From Bacteroides propionicigenes (lineage in GTDB: Bacteria; Bacteroidota; Bacteroidia; Bacteroidales; Bacteroidaceae), in NCBI RefSeq assembly GCF_018390535.1, contig NZ_JAHBBW010000012.1, positions 62,001 through 126,000 of the forward strand: a stretch of 64,000 bases of DNA, written 5' to 3'. The notes under the pieces were generated by a model. The model was not told where the DNA came from, ran no database searches, and was given only the letters and a program-made list of their open reading frames with translations. Positions 49,312 to 58,140 of the stretch are shown piece by piece. Each line of letters begins with the position of its first letter. The first letter of the stretch is position 1. The translations under genes were made by a program, and so were the position numbers.

Positions 49312-50751
49312 GTGATGAAAAAATACTTATATACTATTATATTTGTCTGGCTATGCTTTTGTAGCCAGGCATTTGCTCAGTCTCAACCTTCTTTGTCGTT
49401 ACCGTCAATTCTTAGCGACCATATGGTATTACAACAGAACTCAAAAGTGAAGTTTTGGGGCTGGACTAATCCCCGTACAACTGTACGCATTATTCCTTCA
49501 TGGGGAAAAGATACCATTATCGTGAAGGCTAGTAATAGAGCACGTTTCGAGGTAGAATTACAAACTCCTCCAGCCTCAAAAAATCCCTATCAAATAGAGG
49601 TAAAGATAAAAGGTAGGGATGTAATTATTAAAGATATCCTTATTGGTGAGGTATGGTTATGCAGTGGTCAGTCTAATATGGAATGGAATTCGGTTAAGGG
49701 TATTCAAGATGTAAAAGATGAATTGCCACGTGCCAATAATTCTGAAATACGCTTTTTTACTGTAGAGAAACAAACATCTCCATTTCCTCAGGATGACTGT
49801 CGCGGTCGTTGGATGGTATGTTCTCATGAAACACTAAAATTATTTTCTGCCGTAGGTTATTTCTTTGGGAAGAAGCTTTACCAGGAATTAGATAGCCCTA
49901 TTGGACTGATTAATTCTTCTTGGGGAGGAACTAATATTGAAACCTGGATGCCTTGTGAAATAATGGATGAACATCCTGAATTTGCCAAAGCGTGGCAAAC
50001 CCTCAACGTAAGTACTGGCTGGGATATTTCTCCATCTACTACTTATAATGCCATGATACATCCTTTAATGCCTATGCGGCTTGCAGGTGTTATCTGGTAT
50101 CAGGGCGAAGCCAATCTTGCCAATGGTAATTATTATGCAAGTATGTTTACGTCTATGATCACAGCTTGGCGTATAGGGTTTTCTGATAATGAGCTTCCGT
50201 TTTATTATGTACAAATAGCTCCGTATGCTCGTTATAAGTTTGCTTCTCGAGCTGCGGCACAAGTTAGAGAACAACAATATAAGGTATCTAAACTGCCTAA
50301 TGTTGGCATGGTTGCTATACCTGATTATGTTGATAATATAAAAGACATACATCCCAGGTACAAACGTCCTGTAGGTGAACGTTTGGCACATTGGGCTCTT
50401 GGGGAGAAGTATAATAGAAAAACTGCAGCTTATAAACATCCTTCTTTTCTAAAGATGGAAAGAGAGAAATCTAGTATACGAATTTGGTTTGATAATGCTG
50501 AAACAGGGATCATATGTAAAGGTAAAGATCCGCTTACTTTGGAAATTGCGGGAGAAGATATGAAATTTGTTCCTGCTAAAGGTAAGATAGATAAGAAAAC
50601 CAATACATTAATAGTCACGTCGACCAAAGTAAAATATCCTATCGCTGTACGATACAGCTTTTCTAATGATGCGATAGGCAATCTCTTTTGTTTCAACGGA
50701 CTACCGGTATTGCCATTTCGTACTGATAACGAAGTCGTAGAAATATTCTAA
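49312..50751 (+). CDS. Sialate O-acetylesterase-like SGNH esterase
   Basis: 479 residues with a signal peptide (IIFVWLCFCSQAFAQ). N-terminal beta domain (LPSILSDHMVLQQNSKVKFWGW), then the SGNH hydrolase: GEVWLCSGQSNMEW with nucleophile Ser121, GLINSSWGGTNIETWMP (oxyanion Gly), GVIWYQGEAN (block III) and a C-terminal DIHPRYKRPVGERLAHWAL with the Asp-x-x-His-like pair. Relatives remove O-acetyl groups from sialic acid or from plant and algal glycans. In the absence of a canonical sialidase here, the acetylated sugar is unknown. The next gene starts 13 bp later. Confidence 0.85.
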   Translation: MMKKYLYTIIFVWLCFCSQAFAQSQPSLSLPSILSDHMVLQQNSKVKFWGWTNPRTTVRIIPSWGKDTIIVKASNRARFEVELQTPPASKNPYQIEVKIKGRDVIIKDILIGEVWLCSGQSNMEWNSVKGIQDVKDELPRANNSEIRFFTVEKQTSPFPQDDCRGRWMVCSHETLKLFSAVGYFFGKKLYQELDSPIGLINSSWGGTNIETWMPCEIMDEHPEFAKAWQTLNVSTGWDISPSTTYNAMIHPLMPMRLAGVIWYQGEANLANGNYYASMFTSMITAWRIGFSDNELPFYYVQIAPYARYKFASRAAAQVREQQYKVSKLPNVGMVAIPDYVDNIKDIHPRYKRPVGERLAHWALGEKYNRKTAAYKHPSFLKMEREKSSIRIWFDNAETGIICKGKDPLTLEIAGEDMKFVPAKGKIDKKTNTLIVTSTKVKYPIAVRYSFSNDAIGNLFCFNGLPVLPFRTDNEVVEIF

Positions 50752-50764
50752 ACAGTCAGGAGTA

Positions 50765-52309
50765 ATGAGAAAAAAAGTATTATTTATCATTTTGCTTTGT
50801 CTACTCGCGAGTCAATGTGTTTTAGCACAGAAAGTGTTTGTAGAGGGAAATATGACTGACATTTCTACGGTATCCCCTCAAACTGAGTTGTTTTTGAAGT
50901 CTAACTTATTTAAGTTTGGCAAGGAGATAAATCAACATCTTCAGGGGAAAATGTTTATTCGCCGGTTTAAATATTGCCAGTCAGCGATAAAAATAAGGAG
51001 TGAATATCCTGTTACAGTTTATTTAGCTGCCATGACACCTGTAACCAATAAAAAATGGAAGCCATTGAATGAGTCTTTTGTATCTGGAAGTCAAAGGTTC
51101 TATCTTTATAGTTACGAATTGGATAGCAGATGGATTACTGTGCCTGATATGGATGGAAACAGTTCGCTATTATTTGCATCACAAATTGAACGGGTTAATT
51201 TTCCTGTAGTGCCGGGTATAGTTATTTATAATTCAGATAATTCGGATCGTAATTTTGTAACGGATCCTGCGTTAACGGTTTTACCGAATGGTGATTACAT
51301 AGCTGGGTGCAGAGCGCGTTTTAGTGGTAAAGCCGGATTTGTACGTCTTTATCGTTCCACTGATAAGGGGCAAACGTGGAAGGTACTTTCTGAGATTCCT
51401 GAAGTTGGTTTTTATAGTATTTTTGTTCATAACTCTGTTTTATATTTAATGGGCACCAAAGGAGGTTTTAATCATATGGTTATTTTACGTTCGGATAATG
51501 GAGGACGTAATTGGACTATACCCATCGACTCGAAACATGGATTACTAAGTGGAGAATCTAAAAGTTATCATTCAGCATCCGTGCCGGTGGCTTATGCAAA
51601 AGGTAGAATTTGGCGTGCTATGGAAGATAACCTTCCCAAAGGCAAGCGATATTTTAGGGCATTTATGATGTCAGCTCCTATCGATGCCAATCTTTTAGAT
51701 TCGGCGGTGTGGACCCGTTCAGAGGCATTACCCTATGATTCGACTTGGCTTGGTACTGATCGGACATTCAATGGTTGGCTTGAAGGGAATGCTGTTGTTA
51801 CCCGTGAAGGGGATGTGGTAGATATATTGAGGATTGAAGAGCGCAATTTTGATGGAAAGGCGGCAATGGTCAGGATTAGTGGCGATGGTAAACGAACCTA
51901 TTTTGATCCTCAAACGGATATTATTGATTTGCCGGGGGCTTCTAAGAAATTTGTAATAAGATTTGACTCTATTTCCAATCTCTATTGGGCTATTACTAAT
52001 CACGTATTTGAGCAAGATTTGGGGAAAGAACATTGTGGCTTATTGCGTAATAGATTGGTATTGACTTCCTCATCGAACTTACGAGATTGGCAAGTTCGGG
52101 ATACGCTTATCAGTCATGAAGATCCTCATTTTCATGGTTTTCAGTATATTGATTGGCTTATTGAAGGAAATGATATTATTGCTGTTTCGCGTACAGCATT
52201 TGATGATAAGAATGGTTTACCTAAGCGACAACATGATGCTAACTATTTGACGTTTCACCGTTTTAAATCATTTAGAAAAAGTTTAAAGTCAAAAAATAAA
52301 GACCTATGA
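50765..52309 (+). CDS. Secreted BNR/Asp-box propeller protein, sialidase-like fold
   Basis: 514 residues with a signal peptide (ILLCLLASQCVLAQK). After a ~150-residue N-terminal region comes a propeller with two readable Asp-boxes, STDKGQTW near residue 198 and SDNGGRNW near 243. Strand DPALTVLPNGDYIAGCRARF is the likely first blade. The FRIP/YRIP arginine motif of GH33 sialidases is not present at the expected place (VTDPALTVL instead), so it is not a standard sialidase. It could be another exo-glycosidase or lyase on this fold (GH93, PL42 and others use similar propellers). The stop overlaps the next start by 4 nt (ATGA). Confidence 0.7.
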   Translation: MRKKVLFIILLCLLASQCVLAQKVFVEGNMTDISTVSPQTELFLKSNLFKFGKEINQHLQGKMFIRRFKYCQSAIKIRSEYPVTVYLAAMTPVTNKKWKPLNESFVSGSQRFYLYSYELDSRWITVPDMDGNSSLLFASQIERVNFPVVPGIVIYNSDNSDRNFVTDPALTVLPNGDYIAGCRARFSGKAGFVRLYRSTDKGQTWKVLSEIPEVGFYSIFVHNSVLYLMGTKGGFNHMVILRSDNGGRNWTIPIDSKHGLLSGESKSYHSASVPVAYAKGRIWRAMEDNLPKGKRYFRAFMMSAPIDANLLDSAVWTRSEALPYDSTWLGTDRTFNGWLEGNAVVTREGDVVDILRIEERNFDGKAAMVRISGDGKRTYFDPQTDIIDLPGASKKFVIRFDSISNLYWAITNHVFEQDLGKEHCGLLRNRLVLTSSSNLRDWQVRDTLISHEDPHFHGFQYIDWLIEGNDIIAVSRTAFDDKNGLPKRQHDANYLTFHRFKSFRKSLKSKNKDL

Positions 52310-54369
52310 CGAGAATATATTTTTTATCCATAATTCTGTTTTTATCTTTTCCAATTCTGGGAGTTGCACAAATTAGTCAAGATTTGATACCATTAAAGTC
52401 CATGGCTCCAGATGGGATCGGCCCTCTTTCTCTTCCTCATTTGCGTCATATGGTATTGGGTAGTGCGTTTGTTTATAATGGTGACTGTCCCGACCTCTTT
52501 ATCACTGGGACAGGAAAAACAACGGAACTTTATCTCTATAAATGGGTGAGAAATGCGGAAAATGGTATTCCTATATTTGATAAACCTCATAAAATAACAT
52601 CTCCATTTAAGTTGAAGGGTACAATATTTCAAACCGATGATCGAACTGTTCATGCTTTGTGGTTGAAAAAAGACTCTGTAATCCACACCGTTTTCAATCT
52701 TAAAAATCGATCGTTTGATAAGGTTGGAGGTATTGGACTACCTAAGTTAGCTTCTGTCCCTCAAAGTATAGCTGCACGCATAAATAAAGATCAAAGTGTA
52801 GATTTATTCTTGGAACTGGTGGGTTATAGAATTCCGGCAAAGTATGCTAACCAAAATCCTTCGAGCAAAGAATGGAGACCTTATGACGAAGCAGGTGTTT
52901 CTACTACTCCGCTTCATTATACCTATCTATGTAATATACGCTATTCTAAATTATTGTCTGGTGTTCCTTCTGTAAAACCGATGATCACTCATAGCCAGAA
53001 AGAAACTCGCTGGGGGATGATGAATATTGCGATGGTAACACTGAGAAAGAATGGTATACAGGAGTTGATATGCGGGTCAAGATTGGGGAATTTTACATAC
53101 TATTCACGTCCGGAGCTTTCGCAAGATACTCTTGCTTTCCGTCATTATGTAGTAGGTCCTGATAAGATATTGTTACAGCATCCCAGCATATCGGCTTCTG
53201 TATGTTCTTATGTTGATGTTAAAAATGGGGTAACTAATATTATTGCTGGGGGCGAAGGTGCTGTTTATTTTTATAAATTTTCCGGTGAATTTACTCAGGA
53301 TGGTCACCCTGTTTTCAATCAACCATTACCAGTCTTGCAAATAAATGCGGATCTTTATTGTGGAACATTACCAGTTCCAAGTGTGATAGATTGGGATGGA
53401 GACGGGAATGAAGATATTATTATTGGCAATTCAGAAGGACATGTGCTTTTCTTTAAAAATATAGGCAGTAATAATAGCCCACATTTTATACCTAAAGGAA
53501 GAGTACAAGCTAATGGTAGGGATATTCATATCCAGGCTGGATATTCAGGTAGTGTACAAGGTACTCCGGAATCTCGTTGGGGATATCTTTCTCCAACTGT
53601 TGTAGATTGGACTGGTGATGGATTGCCTGATATTATAATGGGTGATATCACTGGGAAATATACTCTTTATGTGAATAAAGGGACACTGACGGAACCAAAA
53701 CTTGATGCACCTCAACCTCTTTTTTGTGAAGGACTAGAGCTGCATGGAATGTGGCGTTCAAGAGCGGCTGTGGCAAAGTTTGGTGATCGTATGGCGTTGG
53801 CGATAGTTGATGACAATGATTTATTTCATTTGTATTGGAAAATAGATAATTTCCATCTAGAAGATGGTGGTGAACTGAAACTGGAGGATGGAAGTCCTAT
53901 ATTAACGAGTGCCGAGCCTGCAGGAGGTACAGGAAGATGTAAACTTAATTTTTTCGATTATGATGGAGATGGACTGCTTGATTTAATTATTGGTACCGGG
54001 AGACGTTCGGCAATCCCTAATATGGAGACTGGCTATCCTTTACCTATTTTGGGAAAGAAGACGATGGGAACTCCTTTGTTTATGAAGAATGTAGGTAGCT
54101 CATCATATCCCGTTTTTGCTCATCCTTCTCCATTTAAGCATCCGGTTACGGGGTTAGTGCAACCTGGTGGCTCGCACGAAAGTGGAGCCGTAGGCACTAA
54201 GCTGGGTGGAGGGATGCAACGTAATTTATTAGTTGGGAATGAAGTTGGAAGGCTTTATTTGTTACGGGGAGAGCATTTGGAATTTATGACGGCAGATGAA
54301 GCAAAAGAATATAGAAATAAACCTAATCCATTTCCGGGATTTCCGCACCCTGGAGAAAAAACAAAATAA
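52306..54369 (+). CDS. Secreted FG-GAP/VCBS beta-propeller protein (2), possible novel glycan-active enzyme
   Basis: 687 residues with a signal peptide (IILFLSFPILGVAQIS). Calcium-loop motifs are fewer than in the first copy: DWDGDGNED, DWTGDGLPD and DYDGDGLLD. GNSEGHVLFFKNIGSNNSPHF and GSVQGTPESRWGYLSPTVVDW align with the gene at 34153 (GNSAGNICFIKNLG, GSIQGPCEEKWGYTTVSVADW), showing distant paralogy. The C-terminal region carries FDYDGDGLLDLIIGTGRR and a glycine-rich PGGSHESGAVGTKLGGGMQR. It is the last gene of the island operon and is translationally coupled to the BNR gene. Activity is unknown. Confidence 0.72.
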   Translation: MTRIYFLSIILFLSFPILGVAQISQDLIPLKSMAPDGIGPLSLPHLRHMVLGSAFVYNGDCPDLFITGTGKTTELYLYKWVRNAENGIPIFDKPHKITSPFKLKGTIFQTDDRTVHALWLKKDSVIHTVFNLKNRSFDKVGGIGLPKLASVPQSIAARINKDQSVDLFLELVGYRIPAKYANQNPSSKEWRPYDEAGVSTTPLHYTYLCNIRYSKLLSGVPSVKPMITHSQKETRWGMMNIAMVTLRKNGIQELICGSRLGNFTYYSRPELSQDTLAFRHYVVGPDKILLQHPSISASVCSYVDVKNGVTNIIAGGEGAVYFYKFSGEFTQDGHPVFNQPLPVLQINADLYCGTLPVPSVIDWDGDGNEDIIIGNSEGHVLFFKNIGSNNSPHFIPKGRVQANGRDIHIQAGYSGSVQGTPESRWGYLSPTVVDWTGDGLPDIIMGDITGKYTLYVNKGTLTEPKLDAPQPLFCEGLELHGMWRSRAAVAKFGDRMALAIVDDNDLFHLYWKIDNFHLEDGGELKLEDGSPILTSAEPAGGTGRCKLNFFDYDGDGLLDLIIGTGRRSAIPNMETGYPLPILGKKTMGTPLFMKNVGSSSYPVFAHPSPFKHPVTGLVQPGGSHESGAVGTKLGGGMQRNLLVGNEVGRLYLLRGEHLEFMTADEAKEYRNKPNPFPGFPHPGEKTK

Positions 54370-54452
54370 GCAGGTTCATATTTTCCCATATAAGTTGTCA
54401 TTCTTAAATGTAAAAAATATTTATAAATGAAAACCGTTTAGGTAGATACTAT

Positions 54453-54498
54453 AACAAAAAGAGAGTTTGTTGGATAAAAAACAAATTCTCTTTTTGTT
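54453..54498. terminator. Bidirectional terminator between converging genes
   Basis: A 19-nt arm (54453-54471, starting AACAAAAAGAGAG) pairs with 54480-54498 with one G-U pair and an 8-nt loop. A-rich and T-rich flanks on both sides allow it to end both the plus-strand island operon and the minus-strand GH43-GH35 gene. Confidence 0.8.
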
Positions 54499-54510
54499 TA
54501 TATAATTAGG

Positions 54511-57500
54511 CTAGAATTTAAAACTCTCCGATTTTACATACACTTTGAAGTCTTTAATGCCTCCGGGCGCTTCATTTTCCATTCGTGGCAGGTACTGAAT
54601 GCCACTCAATGTGTGTGTAGCTCCTAAATCTATAACCACGGAATGTGGGTATAGGCTGCCTTTGGTCGTACTCCAGTAAGTTGACTCCTGAAGGTCGAAC
54701 AGCTTGTCGGCAGAACGGTTCACGTGGGCGACCTCCTCGCTGTCGGCATATTCCACAACCCAAGGTTCGCGTGACAGGCGTTCCCCGTCTTTATTCAGCA
54801 CATACATTTCGGCAATGCAGGCAAGGTTTTTGTTGTCTTGTGCACTAATCGCTTCCAGACAAATGTAGCGTCCGGTAACAGGCTGTTCAAAGCGTACTTC
54901 CTGCCAGCCGTTACCCGGCTTGAAGCTTCCGCTGAAGATAGGTCTTTCTCCGGATAAATCCAGCTTTTCACCTTCTTTACGGTGGGTCAGGGGTTTGCTG
55001 ACGAGCAACCGGTCGAGCAGCGGCTCGCTCAGTCCCTCGGATTTGGCGGCTTTAGGACCTATGATGTCGAATACAAGTATTTCATTCTTTCCTTTTTTCA
55101 ACCAGCATCCCGGTACGTAGAGCGTTTGTTGTGGGCCGATTTCCCAGATTCGTCCCAAAGCATACCCGTTGACGTAGACAAGACCTTTGCCCCATGTCTC
55201 GAAGTTAAGGAAAGTATCACTCGGCCTCTTTACTTGGAAAGTGGCACGGTAACATCCCGGAATGCGTTGGCCGAGACTGTCCCTCAAAGACTGTATGGGT
55301 TGGAACTTCATCTGTTGATAAAAATCGTAAGTATCTTCCAGATTATAAATCTCCCAGTCTTTCAGGTCACAGACGAAAGGATGGTCTTCTACATCCATGG
55401 AAATCTCCACGTTGCGGGTGATACCTTTGTAATCCTTGATGGCCCTTCCGAAGTTGATGCGTCCCATGGCTTCCACGAGAATGTCAAGTTGTGCGCCTTT
55501 GTTACAGGCGGGCAGGCGCAGTTTCTTTTCTCCGTTCCGGCGGTCCAGTTTGCCGATATACTTACCCTCCAGAAATATCTGTGCATAATCGTGGGCGTCG
55601 TTGACTGTGAGAGTGAAGGGGGTTGCCATCCGTGGCAGGTTTGTGCGGTAGAGGATGCTTCCGAATCCCTGGTCGTAGTCTTCCATGGTACGGATGTCGC
55701 GGTCTTTCTTGGCCGCGGGCAGGTTGGAGAATAGAGGCGCTATCTCTGTAAATTCAAATTCCGGTATACATACAGGCTTGATGAGTGCCGGTACTTTGGA
55801 TTGTTTTTCGCCGTTCATGTATTTTGCTAACGCTTTTCTCAGTTCCCGGTATTTGGGAGTCGTCTGTCCGGATTCGCTGATAGGTGCGTCGTAATCGTAG
55901 GAAGTTACGTCGGGGGCAAATCCGGGTGAGTTAGCTCCTGCCCAATGCCCCCAGTTTGTTCCTCCATGGGTCATATAGAGGCTGAAGGAGATATTTTTTG
56001 AGAGCATCTCTTCGATGCCTTTTATCATATCTTCCGCAGGTCTGGTTTCGTGGTTTGCTCCCCATTTGTCGAACCATCCGCTCCAGAATTCGGAGCACAT
56101 CAGCGGGCTGTCCGGGCGGAGATTTTTCAGTTTGGCGAACTGTTGGTCTATGTTTGCTCCCGTACCGAAGTTCATAGTCCATATCAGGTCGTGCAGTCCG
56201 TTCTTGGTAAAGTTGGACGCCCAGTCGCATTGGAAGAGGGTGACGTCGCCGAAGTTGGCGCGTACGATGTCTCTGATTTGCGATACGTAGTGTTTGTCTT
56301 CCCCATAGGAACCATACTCGTTTTCCACCTGTACCATGATGATAGGACCGCCATTGGCGATGGTCAGGTCAGCCACCTGTCCGGCCACCGCTTTTTCAAA
56401 TATGCCTACACGTTCTATGAAGTAAGGGTCCGATTCGCGTAAGCGGATATCTTTCTTTTTCAGTAACCACCAGGGCAGTCCTCCCATTTCCCATTCGGCA
56501 CAGACGTACGGTCCGGGACGGAGGATGACATACATCCCGTTTTGTTGGCAGAGGCGGCAGAATTCTGCCAAGTCATTCTGTCCTGTAAAGTCGAACTCTC
56601 CCGGACGCGGTTCGTGTGCGTTCCAGAATACATAAAGACAAACGGTATTCATACCCAGCGCCTTGCACAGCTTGATACGCTGGCCCCAATAGGGCTTGGG
56701 TATGCGTGGATAATGCAGTTCCGCGGCTTTTACAACGAAAGGCTTGCCGTTCAACAGGAAGGTGCCTTGTCCGGCTTCAAAACGGGGTTGGTCTTCAAAA
56801 CAATCTAAATTCCATTTGTCTTTCCAAGGAATAGTGATTCGGTTGTCTTTAAAATAAATCGGAAGCCATACATAGCGTGAGCTTTCCAAGTCCTTCTTGT
56901 TCCAGCGGTCGAACATGGCAATGTATGCGTTCTTTTTACCCATGACTTGCTGCACATAAGTACTTTGTGCATAGAATGTTTTGTCTGCATCCGGCCCGGT
57001 ACAAGGATTGCCGATGGTATGCCATTCACCCATAATGGAGTCGGCTATGGCCAGTTCCGCCTGATTGGGATCCCAGCCAGTACAGCCGGAAGAAAGAAGG
57101 TAATATTTGCCGTTATGCTTGAATACGGCAGGGGCTTCCCTACTTTTTCCAATGAAATTGCGGGTGTACCGTCCGGTGGGCCTCAGATAATCGTCTGTGA
57201 GTTCACTGATATAAAGCGTTTCATTATTTTCGGATGAGTAAAATTGATAGGCTTTGCCGTTGTCGTCTACAAAAACGGTTTGGTCGCGGCTCATGGCATT
57301 ATTCGGACGGAAGCTGCCTAAGTAGGTGAATTGTCCGGTAGGAGAGTCGCTGACAGCAACTCCGGCACATGCTTTACTGTAATCGGCACTTTCCACATGT
57401 GCCCACATTACAAACTTCTTTGTTCTTTCATTGTATATGACTTTGGGACGTTCCAATACTTTACTGGGATGCAGATCGTGTGACGTATCGTCTTTTACTG

Positions 57501-57825
57501 CTGGGAGTACGATGCCTTCGAACTTCCAGTTCAACAGGTCTTTTGAGGAGTAACAGCCAACGCCGGTTATATCTGTTCGATAACATTCCCATGTGGCCCA
57601 TTGGGGTAGGATGGTCTTGCCTTTTTTGTATTCGCCATACCAATAGTAGGTTCCTTTGTGATAAAGTATTCCGCCTCCGTGGGCATTGATGGGGTTACCA
57701 TCCGTATCTTTCCATACTTCGCCCGGTGTGATAGCATGGTTGATAGGAGGGACTGTTGTCTGTGCCTTGACCGGTAAACAGGAAAGTCCCGTAATGAATA
57801 CCATGCTCCAAATAAGTGTTTTCAT
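54511..57825 (-). CDS. GH43-like / GH35 beta-galactosidase fusion with F5/8-type C-terminal domain
   Basis: 1104 residues from the ATG at 57825 (signal MKTLIWSMVFITGLSCLPVKAQ); an upstream ATG at 57927 adds an unlikely leader. Residues ~30-345 form a GH43-like propeller (NAHGGGILYHKGTYYWYGEY, LERPKVIYNERTKKFVMW, GKSREAPAVFKHNGKYYLLSSG), resembling GH43_34. Residues ~370-690 are a GH35 barrel: ILRPGPYVCAEWEMGGLPWW, QVENEYGSYG with acid/base Glu503, and MCSEFWSGWFDKWG with nucleophile Glu579. Beta-sandwich domains follow, then an F5/8 (CBM32-like) domain from ~975. It would cleave two linkages, at least one beta-galactoside. GC content resembles the first PUL, not the island it converges with. 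Confidence 0.9.
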   Translation of the reverse strand: MKTLIWSMVFITGLSCLPVKAQTTVPPINHAITPGEVWKDTDGNPINAHGGGILYHKGTYYWYGEYKKGKTILPQWATWECYRTDITGVGCYSSKDLLNWKFEGIVLPAVKDDTSHDLHPSKVLERPKVIYNERTKKFVMWAHVESADYSKACAGVAVSDSPTGQFTYLGSFRPNNAMSRDQTVFVDDNGKAYQFYSSENNETLYISELTDDYLRPTGRYTRNFIGKSREAPAVFKHNGKYYLLSSGCTGWDPNQAELAIADSIMGEWHTIGNPCTGPDADKTFYAQSTYVQQVMGKKNAYIAMFDRWNKKDLESSRYVWLPIYFKDNRITIPWKDKWNLDCFEDQPRFEAGQGTFLLNGKPFVVKAAELHYPRIPKPYWGQRIKLCKALGMNTVCLYVFWNAHEPRPGEFDFTGQNDLAEFCRLCQQNGMYVILRPGPYVCAEWEMGGLPWWLLKKKDIRLRESDPYFIERVGIFEKAVAGQVADLTIANGGPIIMVQVENEYGSYGEDKHYVSQIRDIVRANFGDVTLFQCDWASNFTKNGLHDLIWTMNFGTGANIDQQFAKLKNLRPDSPLMCSEFWSGWFDKWGANHETRPAEDMIKGIEEMLSKNISFSLYMTHGGTNWGHWAGANSPGFAPDVTSYDYDAPISESGQTTPKYRELRKALAKYMNGEKQSKVPALIKPVCIPEFEFTEIAPLFSNLPAAKKDRDIRTMEDYDQGFGSILYRTNLPRMATPFTLTVNDAHDYAQIFLEGKYIGKLDRRNGEKKLRLPACNKGAQLDILVEAMGRINFGRAIKDYKGITRNVEISMDVEDHPFVCDLKDWEIYNLEDTYDFYQQMKFQPIQSLRDSLGQRIPGCYRATFQVKRPSDTFLNFETWGKGLVYVNGYALGRIWEIGPQQTLYVPGCWLKKGKNEILVFDIIGPKAAKSEGLSEPLLDRLLVSKPLTHRKEGEKLDLSGERPIFSGSFKPGNGWQEVRFEQPVTGRYICLEAISAQDNKNLACIAEMYVLNKDGERLSREPWVVEYADSEEVAHVNRSADKLFDLQESTYWSTTKGSLYPHSVVIDLGATHTLSGIQYLPRMENEAPGGIKDFKVYVKSESFKF

Positions 57826-58140
57826 AGTGTAATCTATGTTGATATCGTTTGAATTAATTTTATCTGTTTGCAAAGATACAAGAAAAAAAGGTTGCGGATA
57901 GGAGAATAATATGTCAAAAAAGACCAATAATACATCGTTATACTCATTTTTGCGGGTTTGTAATCCGATACTTTCTGTAAGTTCTTCTTATATATAAGGT
58001 GTATGGCTGATGTGTTGCATAACATTGTTTAGTAACACAGACGTTTTATTGCTTTTCTTTTGATTAATTTCTAATTTGCGGCTCACTAAAATAATGGCAT
58101 ACGGAAGCATGCTGAGTATTCACTTTAAATCTTATATATC
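57826..58140. other. Divergent intergenic region between GH43-GH35 and EF-G2 genes
   Basis: 315 bp carrying the minus-strand promoter at 57871-57878 and, presumably, the EF-G2 promoter. For the latter only an imperfect TAATTTG (near 58072) is seen. No RNA gene or small ORF with supporting features was noted. Confidence 0.5.
57871..57878 (-). promoter_or_regulatory. Bacteroides -7 promoter box for the GH43-GH35 gene
   Basis: CAAAGATA on the plus strand reads TATCTTTG on the minus strand, an exact TAnnTTTG match, 46 nt before the start at 57825. No TTTG is seen at the -33 spacing, so activation may need a regulator. Confidence 0.55.

Noticed and set aside
50765..52309. Canonical GH33 sialidase
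   Set aside because: Asp-boxes are present but the essential FRIP-type arginine motif is not found, and no neuraminate catabolism set accompanies it.
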